A DNA stretch of 64,000 nucleotides from AC-49 sp963817035 (GTDB lineage Bacteria; Actinomycetota; Thermoleophilia; Solirubrobacterales; Solirubrobacteraceae), in NCBI GenBank assembly GCA_963817035.1, contig CAWFMM010000004.1, positions 1,550,001-1,614,000 of the forward strand, read 5' to 3'. The position numbers and the translations under genes were made by a program. Under the pieces are notes generated by a model. That model had not been told where the DNA came from and made no database searches. It saw only the letters and a list, made by a program, of their open reading frames with translations. Below, piece by piece: positions 55,329 through 63,972 of the stretch. Numbering within the stretch: position 1 is the stretch's first letter; each line of letters starts with the position of its first letter.

Positions 55329-55334
55329 AACCTA
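55329..55334 (-). promoter_or_regulatory. Putative -10 box (TAGGTT) for the MraY-like gene
   Basis: TAGGTT on the minus strand, 6 nt, then the GTG at 55322. It would also drive pyrG by read-through. Confidence 0.5.
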
Positions 55335-55386
55335 GCCCCGCGCGCGGACGGCGTAACGTAGACGGCCCCCACGAGGACAGGTGAGC

Positions 55387-55782
55387 ATGGAGAAGATCGA
55401 GAAGACCGACGAGCAGTGGAAGGCCGAGCTGACCCCCGAGCAGTACAACGTGCTGCGCAAGCAGGGCACCGAGCCAGCGTTCACCGGCGAGTACTGGAAC
55501 GTAAAGGACGACGGCACGTACCGGTGCGCGGGCTGCAACGCCGAGCTGTTCTCGTCCGATACGAAGTTCGACTCGGGGACCGGCTGGCCGAGCTTCACCG
55601 AGCCGATCGTGGCTGACGCCGTGGAGCTGCACTCCGACAACAGCCTGTTCATGCGCCGTACCGAGGTCGTCTGCGCCAAGTGCGGCGGCCATCTCGGCCA
55701 CGTCTTCGATGACGGCCCGGCCGACAAGGGCGGCCAGCGGTTCTGCATGAACAGCGCGTCGTTGCAGCTTGACGCCGACTGA
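55387..55782 (+). CDS. msrB: Peptide-methionine (R)-S-oxide reductase MsrB
   Basis: 131 residues. Zinc ligands in YRCAGCNAEL and VCAKCGGHLGHVF, substrate loop GTGWPSFTEP, and catalytic Cys in RFCMNSASLQ near the end. It reduces methionine-R-sulfoxide in proteins. The start is ATG 55387, with an upstream GTG (55381) as the alternative. A GAGGACAGG stretch provides a ribosome site. It is convergent with the transglutaminase gene. Confidence 0.95.
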   Translation: MEKIEKTDEQWKAELTPEQYNVLRKQGTEPAFTGEYWNVKDDGTYRCAGCNAELFSSDTKFDSGTGWPSFTEPIVADAVELHSDNSLFMRRTEVVCAKCGGHLGHVFDDGPADKGGQRFCMNSASLQLDAD

Positions 55783-55784
55783 CC

Positions 55785-56642
55785 CTACGAATCCAGCCGG
55801 CGCATCTCGACCTTCGCGTCGGTCTGCGTCTCGGCGATCCCGCGATACACACCCTTGATCGGGGGAACGTCGGCGTAGCGGCGACCGTGGCCGATCTTGA
55901 CGTGGTCGGAGCCGACGAGGCCGCGGTTGGTCGGGTCGGCTCCGACCCAGACCGGGTCGCCGGCGCCGCCGGAGTCCGGCACCAGGGCCTCGAGCCACGC
56001 GTGGGTCTGGATCTCCGCCGAGTCCGAGCCGCCGTCCTTGGGCTCGACCCACAGGTAGCCCGACACGTAGCGCGCGGCGATGCCCTGCTCGCGCAGCAGC
56101 AGCAGCGCCAGATGGACGAAGTCCTGGCAGACGCCGGCCCCGGCGCGCAGTAGGTCGGCAACGTTCGATCCGACGTACGTCGCCCCGGCGCGGTACTCGA
56201 AGCGGTCAGGGATCAGCTCGCAGACCAGACGTACCGTGGCCAGCGGGGTCGTCGCGCGCGTATGGCGGATGAGGTCGTCGAGATCACCTGGAGGGAGACG
56301 ATCCTCGCCCGGCAGCATGTATTCGGCCCCGGCCTCGAGGTAGTTCGAGGATTCGGTCGGCGCCCACGACGCCTCGGGCGGCGCCGGCGGCATCTCGGTG
56401 CGCACGTGTGAGCGGACGTCGATCGTCAGCTCCTTGTGCGGGCGCTCGATCCCGAACTCGAGCACCTGCGTGCCGTAGTAGTCGTTGTGGCGATGCAGGC
56501 GCGCCTCGGGCGCGACGAGCACCTGGACGTCCTCGCAGACCTGCGAGCCCGACGTCGCCGGGGTGACGCGCAGCGCGTTGAGGTTGTCGATCACCGGCGA
56601 CTCGTAGTGGTAGCGCATCAGGTAGCGGATCGCGAAGGTCAT
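55785..56642 (-). CDS. Transglutaminase-like protease/ligase (COG1305 type)
   Basis: 285 residues. An N-terminal beta domain (YLMRYHYESPVIDNLNALRV) precedes the catalytic triad: Cys in AGVCQDFVHLAL, His in IQTHAWLEALV and Asp in VGADPTNRG. It is the third gene of the ATP-grasp / alpha-E / transglutaminase set (COG2308-COG2307-COG1305) known from comparative genomics and predicted to build or trim peptide tags. Its ATG overlaps the alpha-E stop (ATGA). Confidence 0.88.
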   Translation of the reverse strand: MTFAIRYLMRYHYESPVIDNLNALRVTPATSGSQVCEDVQVLVAPEARLHRHNDYYGTQVLEFGIERPHKELTIDVRSHVRTEMPPAPPEASWAPTESSNYLEAGAEYMLPGEDRLPPGDLDDLIRHTRATTPLATVRLVCELIPDRFEYRAGATYVGSNVADLLRAGAGVCQDFVHLALLLLREQGIAARYVSGYLWVEPKDGGSDSAEIQTHAWLEALVPDSGGAGDPVWVGADPTNRGLVGSDHVKIGHGRRYADVPPIKGVYRGIAETQTDAKVEMRRLDS

Positions 56643-57574
56643 GAGACGACCAGGCCCGGCTCGATCGCGCCGGCGAAGTAGCGATGGGCGATGTCGATAT
56701 CCACCTCGTTGAGCTCGATGGCCACGCGTTCGAAGCGCTCGGGCAGTGTCTCGTCGTCGTCCGCGCTCGCCCGGCGCTGGAATTCGAGATCGGCGGTCAG
56801 GCGGGCCAGGCGCAGCACCGGCTCCGACGACCGCGGCTGAGCGTCGGCGGACTCCAGCTCGCGGCGCGCGGCGTCAACCCCATAGGCGACCGAGTCGGGA
56901 TACGCGCGCTCGTAGAGCAGGAACCGCGCGACGGCATCGGCCATCGGGGCCTCTCCGGTCGCGCGGTTGAAGGCCTGAAGCCCACCGCACGCGTGCAGCA
57001 GCGCCATCGCCTGGCCGTCGCGCGAGGGGCCCGCGGCGAGCGCGACGCGCAGCATGCGCAGGACCATGTCGGCCGACTCCAGGCGCCCACCGGCGTGCAG
57101 GAACGCGCGCGCGTCGTCGCGCAGCATCGTCGAGCCGGTGAGGCCCCAGAACAGCGCCGTGCGCTCGCGGACGTAGCGATGGAACGCGTACGGGCCGCCG
57201 CGCGCGGGCGCCGAGCTCGCGCCCTCCCACAGCGCGAGATGCGTCGTGTTGACCGCCTCCCAGCACTCGCCGGAGATCACGTCGCGCAGCTGGCGCGCGC
57301 CCTCGCGCGCGTTGGCCAGGCACGCCACGACCGAGGCCGGGTTGTCCTCGTCGGACGTCAGCACCGCGAGCACCTCCTCGCGCGAGGTGCCCTCGTCGAC
57401 GCGGGCGCCCATGATCGTCAGCAGCGCCTCCCAGCTCAGCGTGACGCCGGACGGGTCGTCGGCGCGGCCCTGAAGGTCGGCCTGCATCGCGCCGTCGAGC
57501 ATCCGCGCGGTGTGGTCGGCGCGGGCGATGTAGCGACCGAGCCAGAACAGTTCGTGAGCGATCCGGGCGAGCAT
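56639..57574 (-). CDS. Alpha-E domain protein (COG2307)
   Basis: 311 residues, predominantly helical. It begins MLARIAHELFWLGRYIARAD, the diagnostic opening of the family, and ends LNEVDIDIAHRYFAGAIEPG. Its biochemical activity is not established. It always sits between the ATP-grasp and the transglutaminase. Both borders are start-stop overlaps (TGATG with the ATP-grasp, ATGA with the transglutaminase), so equal expression is likely. Confidence 0.88.
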   Translation of the reverse strand: MLARIAHELFWLGRYIARADHTARMLDGAMQADLQGRADDPSGVTLSWEALLTIMGARVDEGTSREEVLAVLTSDEDNPASVVACLANAREGARQLRDVISGECWEAVNTTHLALWEGASSAPARGGPYAFHRYVRERTALFWGLTGSTMLRDDARAFLHAGGRLESADMVLRMLRVALAAGPSRDGQAMALLHACGGLQAFNRATGEAPMADAVARFLLYERAYPDSVAYGVDAARRELESADAQPRSSEPVLRLARLTADLEFQRRASADDDETLPERFERVAIELNEVDIDIAHRYFAGAIEPGLVVS

Positions 57575-59262
57575 CAGTCGTCGGAGCTCCCGGTCTGTTG
57601 CTGGTGCTGCTGTTGGCCGCTCCACTCGCCCTGGATCGCGCGCGGGCGCAGCGGCGGCGCGACGTTCGGCAGCGCCGGAACCGGGATCGGGGCGCGGGCG
57701 GTGGCGTCCTCGAGGACCCAGGTGTCCTTGGAGCCGCCGCCGCGGGAGGAGTTGACGATCATCGAGCCCTCGGTCAGCGCGACCCGCGTGAGGCCGCCGG
57801 GAACGATGCGCACCTCGTCGCCGTAGACCGCAAATGGGCGCAGGTCGACGTGGCGCGGGCCGAGGCTGCCGTCCTCGGTGACCGTCGGGACGGTCGAGAG
57901 ATGCACGAGCTCCTGGGCGATCCAGCGTTCAGGCGACGCGCGGATGACGTCGGCGAGAGCGGCGAGCTCGCGCGGGTCGGTCTGGGGGCCGATGAACACG
58001 CCCTTGCCGCCGGACTCGCCGGTCGGCTTGACGACGAGCTCGTCGAGGCGCCCGAGCGCTGCCTCACGCTGCTCGGCGTCCCACATCGCGTAGGTCGTGA
58101 CGTTGTCGAGGATCGGCTCCTCACCGAGGTAGAAGCGGATCATCTCGGGCACGTAGGGATAGATGGCCTTGTCGTCGGCGACGCCGGTGCCGAACGCGTT
58201 GGCGATCGCCACCGTGCCCGCGCGGTAGGCGCGCACGAGCCCGGGAACCCCGAGCAGCGAGTCGGGCCGGAACTCGAGCGGGTCGACGTAGTCGTCGTCG
58301 AGGCGTCGGTAGACGGCGTGGACGCGCGCCAGGCCGCTCGTCGTACGCATGTACAGGACCTCGTCGCGGACGACGAGGTCCGAGCTCTGCACGAGCTCGA
58401 CGCCCATCGACCGGGCCAGGAACGCGTGCTCGAAGTAGGCGGGGTTGAACGATCCCGGCGTCCACACGACGACGTTGGGCTCGTCGCCTCCGGCCGGCGC
58501 GACCGCGCGCAGCGCCTCGAGCAGCAGCTGCGGGTAGTGATCGACCCGCCGCACCCGGTGGCCGGCGAACAGCCCCGGCACGAGCCGCGTCATCGCGAGA
58601 CGGTTCTCGAGCACATAGGAGATCCCCGAGGGCGTGCGGACGTTGTCCTCGAGCACCTTCCAGCGCCCGTCCTTGTCGCGCACGAGGTCGCAGCCCGAAA
58701 CGTGGCAGTAGACGCCGCCCGGCGGCCGGATGCCGTGGACGGGCCGGGCGAAGTGGCTGCGGCTGATGATCAGCCGCCACGGGATCAGCCCCGCCCGGAC
58801 GATGTCGCGGCCGTGGTAGACGTCGTCGACGAAGTGGTTCAGCGCGGTGATGCGTTGCATCAGGCCGCGCTCGATGACCGCCCACTCGTCGGCGGCGACC
58901 AGGCGTGGGACGAGATCGAGCGGGAACGGGCGATCACGCGACGGCTCGCCGTCGGAGCCTGACTCGTAGGTGATGCCCTGGGCGATGAAGCTCGCGTCGC
59001 GCCGGCGGCCCGCCGCCATGAGCTGCTCGGCGCCCATCTCGGCCAGCGAACCGACCAGACGCACGGCGTGGGGCAGCGGCTCACCGTCGGGTCCGAAGAC
59101 CTCGTCGGGGTGCATGGGTACGGGCTGATACGCAGGCATGCTGCTGCTATGGATCGTCGCCACGGCGTCATTCTGCCCACCGTCCACGGTCTCAACCTTC
59201 TCCCCGGGGTCGAATCCTGACCCGGGATTTTCGCCGCTCGGTCCTGGAGCGGGGTCAGCCAT
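57574..59262 (-). CDS. Circularly permuted ATP-grasp protein (COG2308)
   Basis: 562 residues. The N-terminal half has the DUF404-type region (EQLMAAGRRRDASFIAQGIT, SGCDLVRDKDGRWKVLEDNV). The ATP-grasp nucleotide loop is VVKPTGESGGKGVFIG, and an Arg/Ser-rich motif follows (IVNSSRGGGSKDTWVL). It probably forms an amide bond using ATP. The C-terminus ends in a Gln-rich tail (GQQQHQQQTGSSDD) not needed for the fold. The substrate is unknown. The start overlaps the steB end by 8 nt. The leader before about residue 40 is low in complexity, so a later start is possible. Confidence 0.88.
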   Translation of the reverse strand: MADPAPGPSGENPGSGFDPGEKVETVDGGQNDAVATIHSSSMPAYQPVPMHPDEVFGPDGEPLPHAVRLVGSLAEMGAEQLMAAGRRRDASFIAQGITYESGSDGEPSRDRPFPLDLVPRLVAADEWAVIERGLMQRITALNHFVDDVYHGRDIVRAGLIPWRLIISRSHFARPVHGIRPPGGVYCHVSGCDLVRDKDGRWKVLEDNVRTPSGISYVLENRLAMTRLVPGLFAGHRVRRVDHYPQLLLEALRAVAPAGGDEPNVVVWTPGSFNPAYFEHAFLARSMGVELVQSSDLVVRDEVLYMRTTSGLARVHAVYRRLDDDYVDPLEFRPDSLLGVPGLVRAYRAGTVAIANAFGTGVADDKAIYPYVPEMIRFYLGEEPILDNVTTYAMWDAEQREAALGRLDELVVKPTGESGGKGVFIGPQTDPRELAALADVIRASPERWIAQELVHLSTVPTVTEDGSLGPRHVDLRPFAVYGDEVRIVPGGLTRVALTEGSMIVNSSRGGGSKDTWVLEDATARAPIPVPALPNVAPPLRPRAIQGEWSGQQQHQQQTGSSDD

Positions 59263-60127
59263 TGTTGGGCGTCGGCAGCGCCAGTTCGTTGGTGCCGTGG
59301 CCGAATGGGCCGCCCGAGCCGGTCAGGGCGTAGACAAGCGAAACCTGGCCTTCGACCTGGTCGAGGTCCGACACGTAGTTCAGGGTCTGGTTGGTGAACC
59401 AGCCGGTCTGAGACGGCTTGGTGTTCTGGATCTGCACGCCGACGACCGTGGCGTTGGCCATCTTCGTCATGCCTTCGACGAATCCGCGCTCGAAGGCGGC
59501 GAGGGCCACGGCGTGGGCCTTGTCGAGGCCTTCCGGCGGAGCGTTATGGACGAGGACGATCGCCGGCACCGGCCCGAGGTCGCCGTCGAAGGAATCGAAC
59601 AGCGTCTTGCTCTCGTGCTTGACGAGCTTGCCGCCGGCGACGAGCTGGAAGCCGACGCGCTTGCCGAGCGCCTCATACAGCTTGGGATCGGGCGGATCGG
59701 TGGCGAGGCTCGCGTACTGCGTCCCGGGCGCGAGCGCGGCGATCCCGGCCGCATCGAGCGGTTCGTGGACCGCGAGTACCCACCGCAGGTTCCCGCCACC
59801 GGACTTGATCGCGTCGCCCGCCAGCGTCTTGTCGGCGTTGGACTTCGAGCCGAGGAACACCATGCCGAAGTCCTCATTTGTGAGCCGGCCGTCGACGGCC
59901 AGGCCTGCGACCTTGGACAGGATGCCGGTGCGATCGCTCAGCTGGCCCTGGAGGTCGTCGGCGTGTTGCTTCGCTGCGATGACGTCGGAGCGCAGGTCCC
60001 GGCGCAGGCTGGTCTCGCCCGACGACACGAGTCCGCGATCGCCGATCGCCACGCCGAGCAGGACGCCGAGCACCAGTGCGACGATCACTGCCGAGAGCGA
60101 CAGCGCGTGGTAGCGGAAGTCGAACAT
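59255..60127 (-). CDS. steB: SteB / MctB-family membrane protein
   Basis: 290 residues. One N-terminal helix (LSAVIVALVLGVLLGVAIGD, about 10-30), then a coiled-coil segment and an extracytoplasmic alpha/beta domain of the MctB (copper transporter) family. In corynebacteria the partner of SteA is an MctB-like protein involved in cell division. The position directly after steA, 15 bp apart, supports that name over a copper role. The start MFDFRYHALSL is the family start. Confidence 0.82.
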   Translation of the reverse strand: MFDFRYHALSLSAVIVALVLGVLLGVAIGDRGLVSSGETSLRRDLRSDVIAAKQHADDLQGQLSDRTGILSKVAGLAVDGRLTNEDFGMVFLGSKSNADKTLAGDAIKSGGGNLRWVLAVHEPLDAAGIAALAPGTQYASLATDPPDPKLYEALGKRVGFQLVAGGKLVKHESKTLFDSFDGDLGPVPAIVLVHNAPPEGLDKAHAVALAAFERGFVEGMTKMANATVVGVQIQNTKPSQTGWFTNQTLNYVSDLDQVEGQVSLVYALTGSGGPFGHGTNELALPTPNNG

Positions 60128-60142
60128 CTAGAAAGGCATCTC

Positions 60143-61324
60143 TTATGGATTGATTCCGAGAAGCAGCTCGAGCTTCAGCCACAGGAGGTCGGCGACCTCG
60201 CGCAGGCCGGGGGTGACCGCGATGATCGCGGCGATCGACGCCACGCCCAGCGCGATCATCACCGCGACCGGAGCGCCGCCGGGACGCGGGCGGTAGAGGC
60301 GGCTCACACCCTTGGCATCGACCAGGATCTCGCCCACGCGCAGGCGGGTCAGGAACGTCGACGACATGCCCTCACGGTTCTTGTCGAGGAACTCGACGAG
60401 GTTGAACTGCGAGCCGACGGAGACGATCAGGCTGGCGCCCTTCTCGGCGGCGATCAGCATCGCGACGTCCTGGCTCGTCGCCGGAGCGGGCACGACCTTG
60501 TAGGCAAGGCCGAGGCGGTCGAGCAGCTCGCGGCCCGGAGCGCGACCGTCGGGGTAGGCGTGGACGACGAGCTCGGCTCCGCAGTTGAGCGTCGACTCCT
60601 GCGTCGAGTCGAAGTCGCCGACGATCATGTCGGGCGTGAACCCGGCTTCGATGATCGCGTTGGAGCCGCCGTCGACGCCGACGAGCACCGGCTTCGTGTC
60701 GCGCATGTAGGGGCGCAGCGCGCGCAGGTCCTTCTGGTGATCGACGCCGCGGACGACGACGAGACACGGCCGGTCGCGGAAGTCGGTGGCAAAGCGCGGC
60801 AGCTCGAGCTTGCCGGCCAGCAGCTCGCGTTCTTCGAGCATGTGCTCGATCGTGTTGCGCGCGAAGCGCTCCAGCGCGTCGCCGATCGCGCGGCGCCGCT
60901 CGTCGGTGGCCGCGCGCACGATCGCCAGGTCGTGGGCGTGGCCGCGAGCGACGAGCCGGTCGGCGCGCAGCACCTCTCCCCCGCGCACGACGATCTTGTC
61001 GCCGTCGTTGAGCGCCGAGAAGAGCTCGTCGTCGGGCATGTCGACGAGCGGGATGCCTGCCTGGACCAGCAGCAGCGGCCCCATGTTCGGGTAGGTGCCG
61101 GTCGACGACGGGCGGCAGTTCAACACCGCCGCGACCCCGACCTCGATCAGGTCCTCGGCGCTGACCCGGTCGAGATCGCGATGATCGATCACGGCAATGT
61201 CGCCGGTGGCCAGGCGCTTGACGAGCAGTTTTGTCTTGCGCCCGAGCCGTACGCGACCCGCGACTTCAGACATCACAGAATCAGCCGCAGCAGGAGGCGC
61301 CGGAGTCGTTCGAGCTACGGCCAT
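60143..61324 (-). CDS. steA: Putative cytokinetic ring protein SteA
   Basis: 393 residues. The middle resembles thiamine pyrophosphokinase (VLVGVDGGSNAIIEAG, DMIVGDFDSTQEST). It is followed by an AlaD/GTG region (YKVVPAPATSQDVAMLIAA), and the C-terminus has one membrane helix. In corynebacteria SteA acts at the division septum. The block nadK-recN-steA-steB is conserved across actinobacteria. The start MAVARTTPAPP has TACACT 10 nt upstream. Confidence 0.88.
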   Translation of the reverse strand: MAVARTTPAPPAAADSVMSEVAGRVRLGRKTKLLVKRLATGDIAVIDHRDLDRVSAEDLIEVGVAAVLNCRPSSTGTYPNMGPLLLVQAGIPLVDMPDDELFSALNDGDKIVVRGGEVLRADRLVARGHAHDLAIVRAATDERRRAIGDALERFARNTIEHMLEERELLAGKLELPRFATDFRDRPCLVVVRGVDHQKDLRALRPYMRDTKPVLVGVDGGSNAIIEAGFTPDMIVGDFDSTQESTLNCGAELVVHAYPDGRAPGRELLDRLGLAYKVVPAPATSQDVAMLIAAEKGASLIVSVGSQFNLVEFLDKNREGMSSTFLTRLRVGEILVDAKGVSRLYRPRPGGAPVAVMIALGVASIAAIIAVTPGLREVADLLWLKLELLLGINP

Positions 61325-61334
61325 TGAACGTCCG

Positions 61335-61340
61335 AGTGTA
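61335..61340 (-). promoter_or_regulatory. Putative -10 box (TACACT) for steA
   Basis: TACACT on the minus strand, 10 nt before the ATG at 61324. Nearby CGTCCG (61328-61333) and CGGACG (61354-61359) form an inverted pair around it. Confidence 0.45.
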
Positions 61341-61412
61341 AAGCGCCTTCACGGACGCCGGGTCGCTTCGCGACTTGGGGACCCGCCTTCGGCACCCCTC
61401 GAGCGGACGTTC

Positions 61413-63068
61413 CTACGCGGCCTTGAGCAGCTCCTTCGCGTGGCGGCGCGCCGCGACGTCGCCGTCCTGCCCGCCGAGCATGCGCACGAGCTCGCCGATG
61501 ATCGCCGCCGTGGCGAGCTCGCTGACCGTCGTGCGGGCCGGCTCAACGGACGCGTCCTTGGCGATCGAGAAGTGGCGCGCGCCGATGGCGGCGATCTGCG
61601 GCAGGTGGGTGATCGCGATGATCTGGCGCCCGTCGGCAAGCTCGCGCAGTTGCTCGCCGACCGCGTTGGCGGTTTGGCCACCGATGCCCGCATCGACCTC
61701 GTCGAAGACGAGCGTCGCCGAGCTCGCGGCGTTGGCGACGCCGAGCAGTGCAAGCATCACGCGCGACAGCTCTCCCCCCGACGCCGTCTCGCGCAGCGGC
61801 GACGCGGGGACGCCCGGGTTCGGCGCGATCAGCATCTCAACGCTGTCGGTTCCGGTCGGCCCGGCGTCGCGGTCGGCCAGCACCAGCGCAAACGACGCCC
61901 CCTCCATGGCCAGCGCGGCCAGGCGCTCACGGACCGCGTCGGCGAGTCCGTCGGCCGCGCCCGTCCTTGCTCTGTGGAGCTCGCCGGCCACGTCGTCGTA
62001 GCGCGCCCGCGCCTCGTCCAGGCGCGCGGTCAGCTCCTCGAGCGCGACCTCGGCGCCGGTCAGCTCGTCGCGACGCTCGCGACAGCGCTGGGCGTGCTCG
62101 AGCACCGCGGCGATCGAGCCACCGTGCTTGCGGGCCAGGCGATCGAACAGCGCCAGGCGCTCCTCCGCCGACTCGAGCTCGCCGGGCTCGGCCGCGAACC
62201 CCTCGCCGGCGCGGCGCAGCTCGCCAGCGATGTCCTGGCTCTCGACGAGCGCGGCGTGCATCCGCCGCGCCAGCTCGTCGAGCGCCGGATCGACGCCGCG
62301 GACATCATCGAGCGCGCCCACGCCGGCACCGAGCAGCGAGCAGGCGCCGGGGCCATCGTCGGGCTCCAGCGCCAACGCCCCGCGGAACGCAGCGCCGCGC
62401 AACGCCTCAACGTGGCGCAGGCGCTCGCGGCGCGCGACCAGCTCCTCGTGCTCACTCGCGCTGGGATCGACCTGCTCGATCTCGTTGAGCTCGAAGTCGA
62501 GCAGATCGAGCTCGCGTTCCCGCGCCCCGGCACGCTCGCGCAGCTCATCGAGGCCCGCGCGCAGCGCGCGCAGCTCGCGGTGGGCCTCGGCGCAGGCATC
62601 GCGAAGCTCGGACTGGCGCGGCCCGCAGAACGCGTCGAGCAGGTCGAGCTGGGCGCCGGCCAGCGTCAGCTTGCGGTGCTCGTGCTGGCCGTAGAACGCG
62701 AGCAGCCCGGTCGCCAGCTCGCGCAGATCGCCGACCGCCGCGGAGCGTCCGTTGACGTACGCGCGCGTGCGGCCGTCGACCCCGACGCGCCGCGCGAGCA
62801 CGACGTCGGTCGCGTCGGCCGGCAGTCGCTCGCCGAGCTCCTCGCGCACCGAGTCGTCGAGCTCGAAGACCCCCTCGACGTAGGCCTCGCTCGCCCCCGG
62901 GCGCACGATCCCCGGCCTCGCGCGGCCCCCGAGCAGCAGGTCCAGCGCGTGCGCGAGCACGGTCTTGCCGGCGCCGGTCTCGCCGGTCAACACGTTCAGG
63001 CCCGGCGCGAGGCGCAGCTCGGCGCGCTCGATCAGCAGCAGGTTCTCGACTCGCAGTTCGCAAAGCAT
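61413..63068 (-). CDS. recN: DNA repair protein RecN
   Basis: 551 residues, SMC-like: N-terminal Walker A LTGETGAGKTVL near 30, two coiled-coil arms (about 155-370), and the C-terminal head with the signature TASGGELSRVMLALL and Walker B LVFDEVDAGIGG. It holds broken DNA ends together during double-strand break repair. The start MLCELRVENLLL is conserved. A LexA-type box lies 31 nt upstream, as expected for an SOS gene. Confidence 0.95.
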   Translation of the reverse strand: MLCELRVENLLLIERAELRLAPGLNVLTGETGAGKTVLAHALDLLLGGRARPGIVRPGASEAYVEGVFELDDSVREELGERLPADATDVVLARRVGVDGRTRAYVNGRSAAVGDLRELATGLLAFYGQHEHRKLTLAGAQLDLLDAFCGPRQSELRDACAEAHRELRALRAGLDELRERAGARERELDLLDFELNEIEQVDPSASEHEELVARRERLRHVEALRGAAFRGALALEPDDGPGACSLLGAGVGALDDVRGVDPALDELARRMHAALVESQDIAGELRRAGEGFAAEPGELESAEERLALFDRLARKHGGSIAAVLEHAQRCRERRDELTGAEVALEELTARLDEARARYDDVAGELHRARTGAADGLADAVRERLAALAMEGASFALVLADRDAGPTGTDSVEMLIAPNPGVPASPLRETASGGELSRVMLALLGVANAASSATLVFDEVDAGIGGQTANAVGEQLRELADGRQIIAITHLPQIAAIGARHFSIAKDASVEPARTTVSELATAAIIGELVRMLGGQDGDVAARRHAKELLKAA

Positions 63069-63098
63069 GGACCGGTGATATATCAGCGCCGGCCGACG

Positions 63099-63110
63099 GA
63101 ACACACGTTC
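63099..63110. promoter_or_regulatory. LexA (SOS) box upstream of recN
   Basis: GAACACACGTTC is a perfect GAAC-N4-GTTC palindrome 30 nt upstream of the recN ATG. It sits where the -35 region of a TATATC -10 box (8 nt before the ATG) would be. Confidence 0.75.
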
Positions 63111-63120
63111 GTGTGCGTTT

Positions 63121-63972
63121 TTACGCGAGGAGTCCGAACTTCTCGCGCAGGCGGCGGTAGAAACTCGACCCCGGGATCTGGGCGAGGTCGGTCGCCTGGG
63201 GCACGAAGCGCGCGGTGATCGCCTGGCCGGGCTCGATCTCCCCCTCCGGTTGCCCGTCGATCGACACGTCGACGGCGTCATGAGAGCGGTTGTAGATCGT
63301 CAGTCCGTCGCGCGGGGCGACGACGAGCGCGCGTGCGGTGAGCGAGTGCGGCGCGATGAACGAGACGACGAAGCCCTCGACCCCCCACGCCAGCACGGGC
63401 CCACCGTTGGCCAGGTTGTAGCCCGTCGAGCCGGCCGGCGTGGCGACGACAAGCCCGTCGCAGCGCACGCTGCCGACCTCGTGGCCCTCCATCGCGTAGG
63501 CCAGGCGCGCCACGCGGGCGCCGACCTTTCGGTGGATCGACACATCGTTGATCGCCGCCGCGACGCCGCCCGGCAGCTCCAGCGCGAGCGCGGGCAGAGT
63601 CAGCACGTCGAAGTCGCCGGAGAACGCACGGGCGAACGCGCCGTCGATCTCGTCGGGGTCGACCGTGGCAAGGAAGCCGACCTCGCCGAAGTTGACCGCG
63701 AAGATCGGCACCTGGGTCGAGGCGTAGCGGCGCAGCGCACGGAGGATCGTCCCGTCGCCGCCGAGCACGATGCAGATGTCGACGTCATCGGAGACCTCGA
63801 CGCCGCACTCAACGCAGTCGCCGGCGCTGAGCCCGTGCTTCAGCGACTCCTCGGAGTCGAAGCGCAGCACGACGCCCGCTTGAGCCGCGGCGGAGATCAG
63901 CGCCGCCAGCGCCGCCGCGGTCTGCTGCGGCCGGGCGTGGGTCATGACCGTGGCGCGGCGCGGCGGATTCAC
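63121..63972 (-). CDS. nadK: NAD kinase
   Basis: 283 residues. IVLGGDGTILRALRR near 70, VNFGEVGFLATVDP near 95, and ATPAGSTGYNLANGGPVL near 180 are the NAD-kinase hallmarks. It makes NADP from NAD and ATP or polyphosphate. The start is GTG 63972, overlapping the stop of an upstream frame by GTGA. It lies 52 bp from recN, so the SOS box may also serve as a boundary between the two. Confidence 0.95.
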   Translation of the reverse strand: MNPPRRATVMTHARPQQTAAALAALISAAAQAGVVLRFDSEESLKHGLSAGDCVECGVEVSDDVDICIVLGGDGTILRALRRYASTQVPIFAVNFGEVGFLATVDPDEIDGAFARAFSGDFDVLTLPALALELPGGVAAAINDVSIHRKVGARVARLAYAMEGHEVGSVRCDGLVVATPAGSTGYNLANGGPVLAWGVEGFVVSFIAPHSLTARALVVAPRDGLTIYNRSHDAVDVSIDGQPEGEIEPGQAITARFVPQATDLAQIPGSSFYRRLREKFGLLA

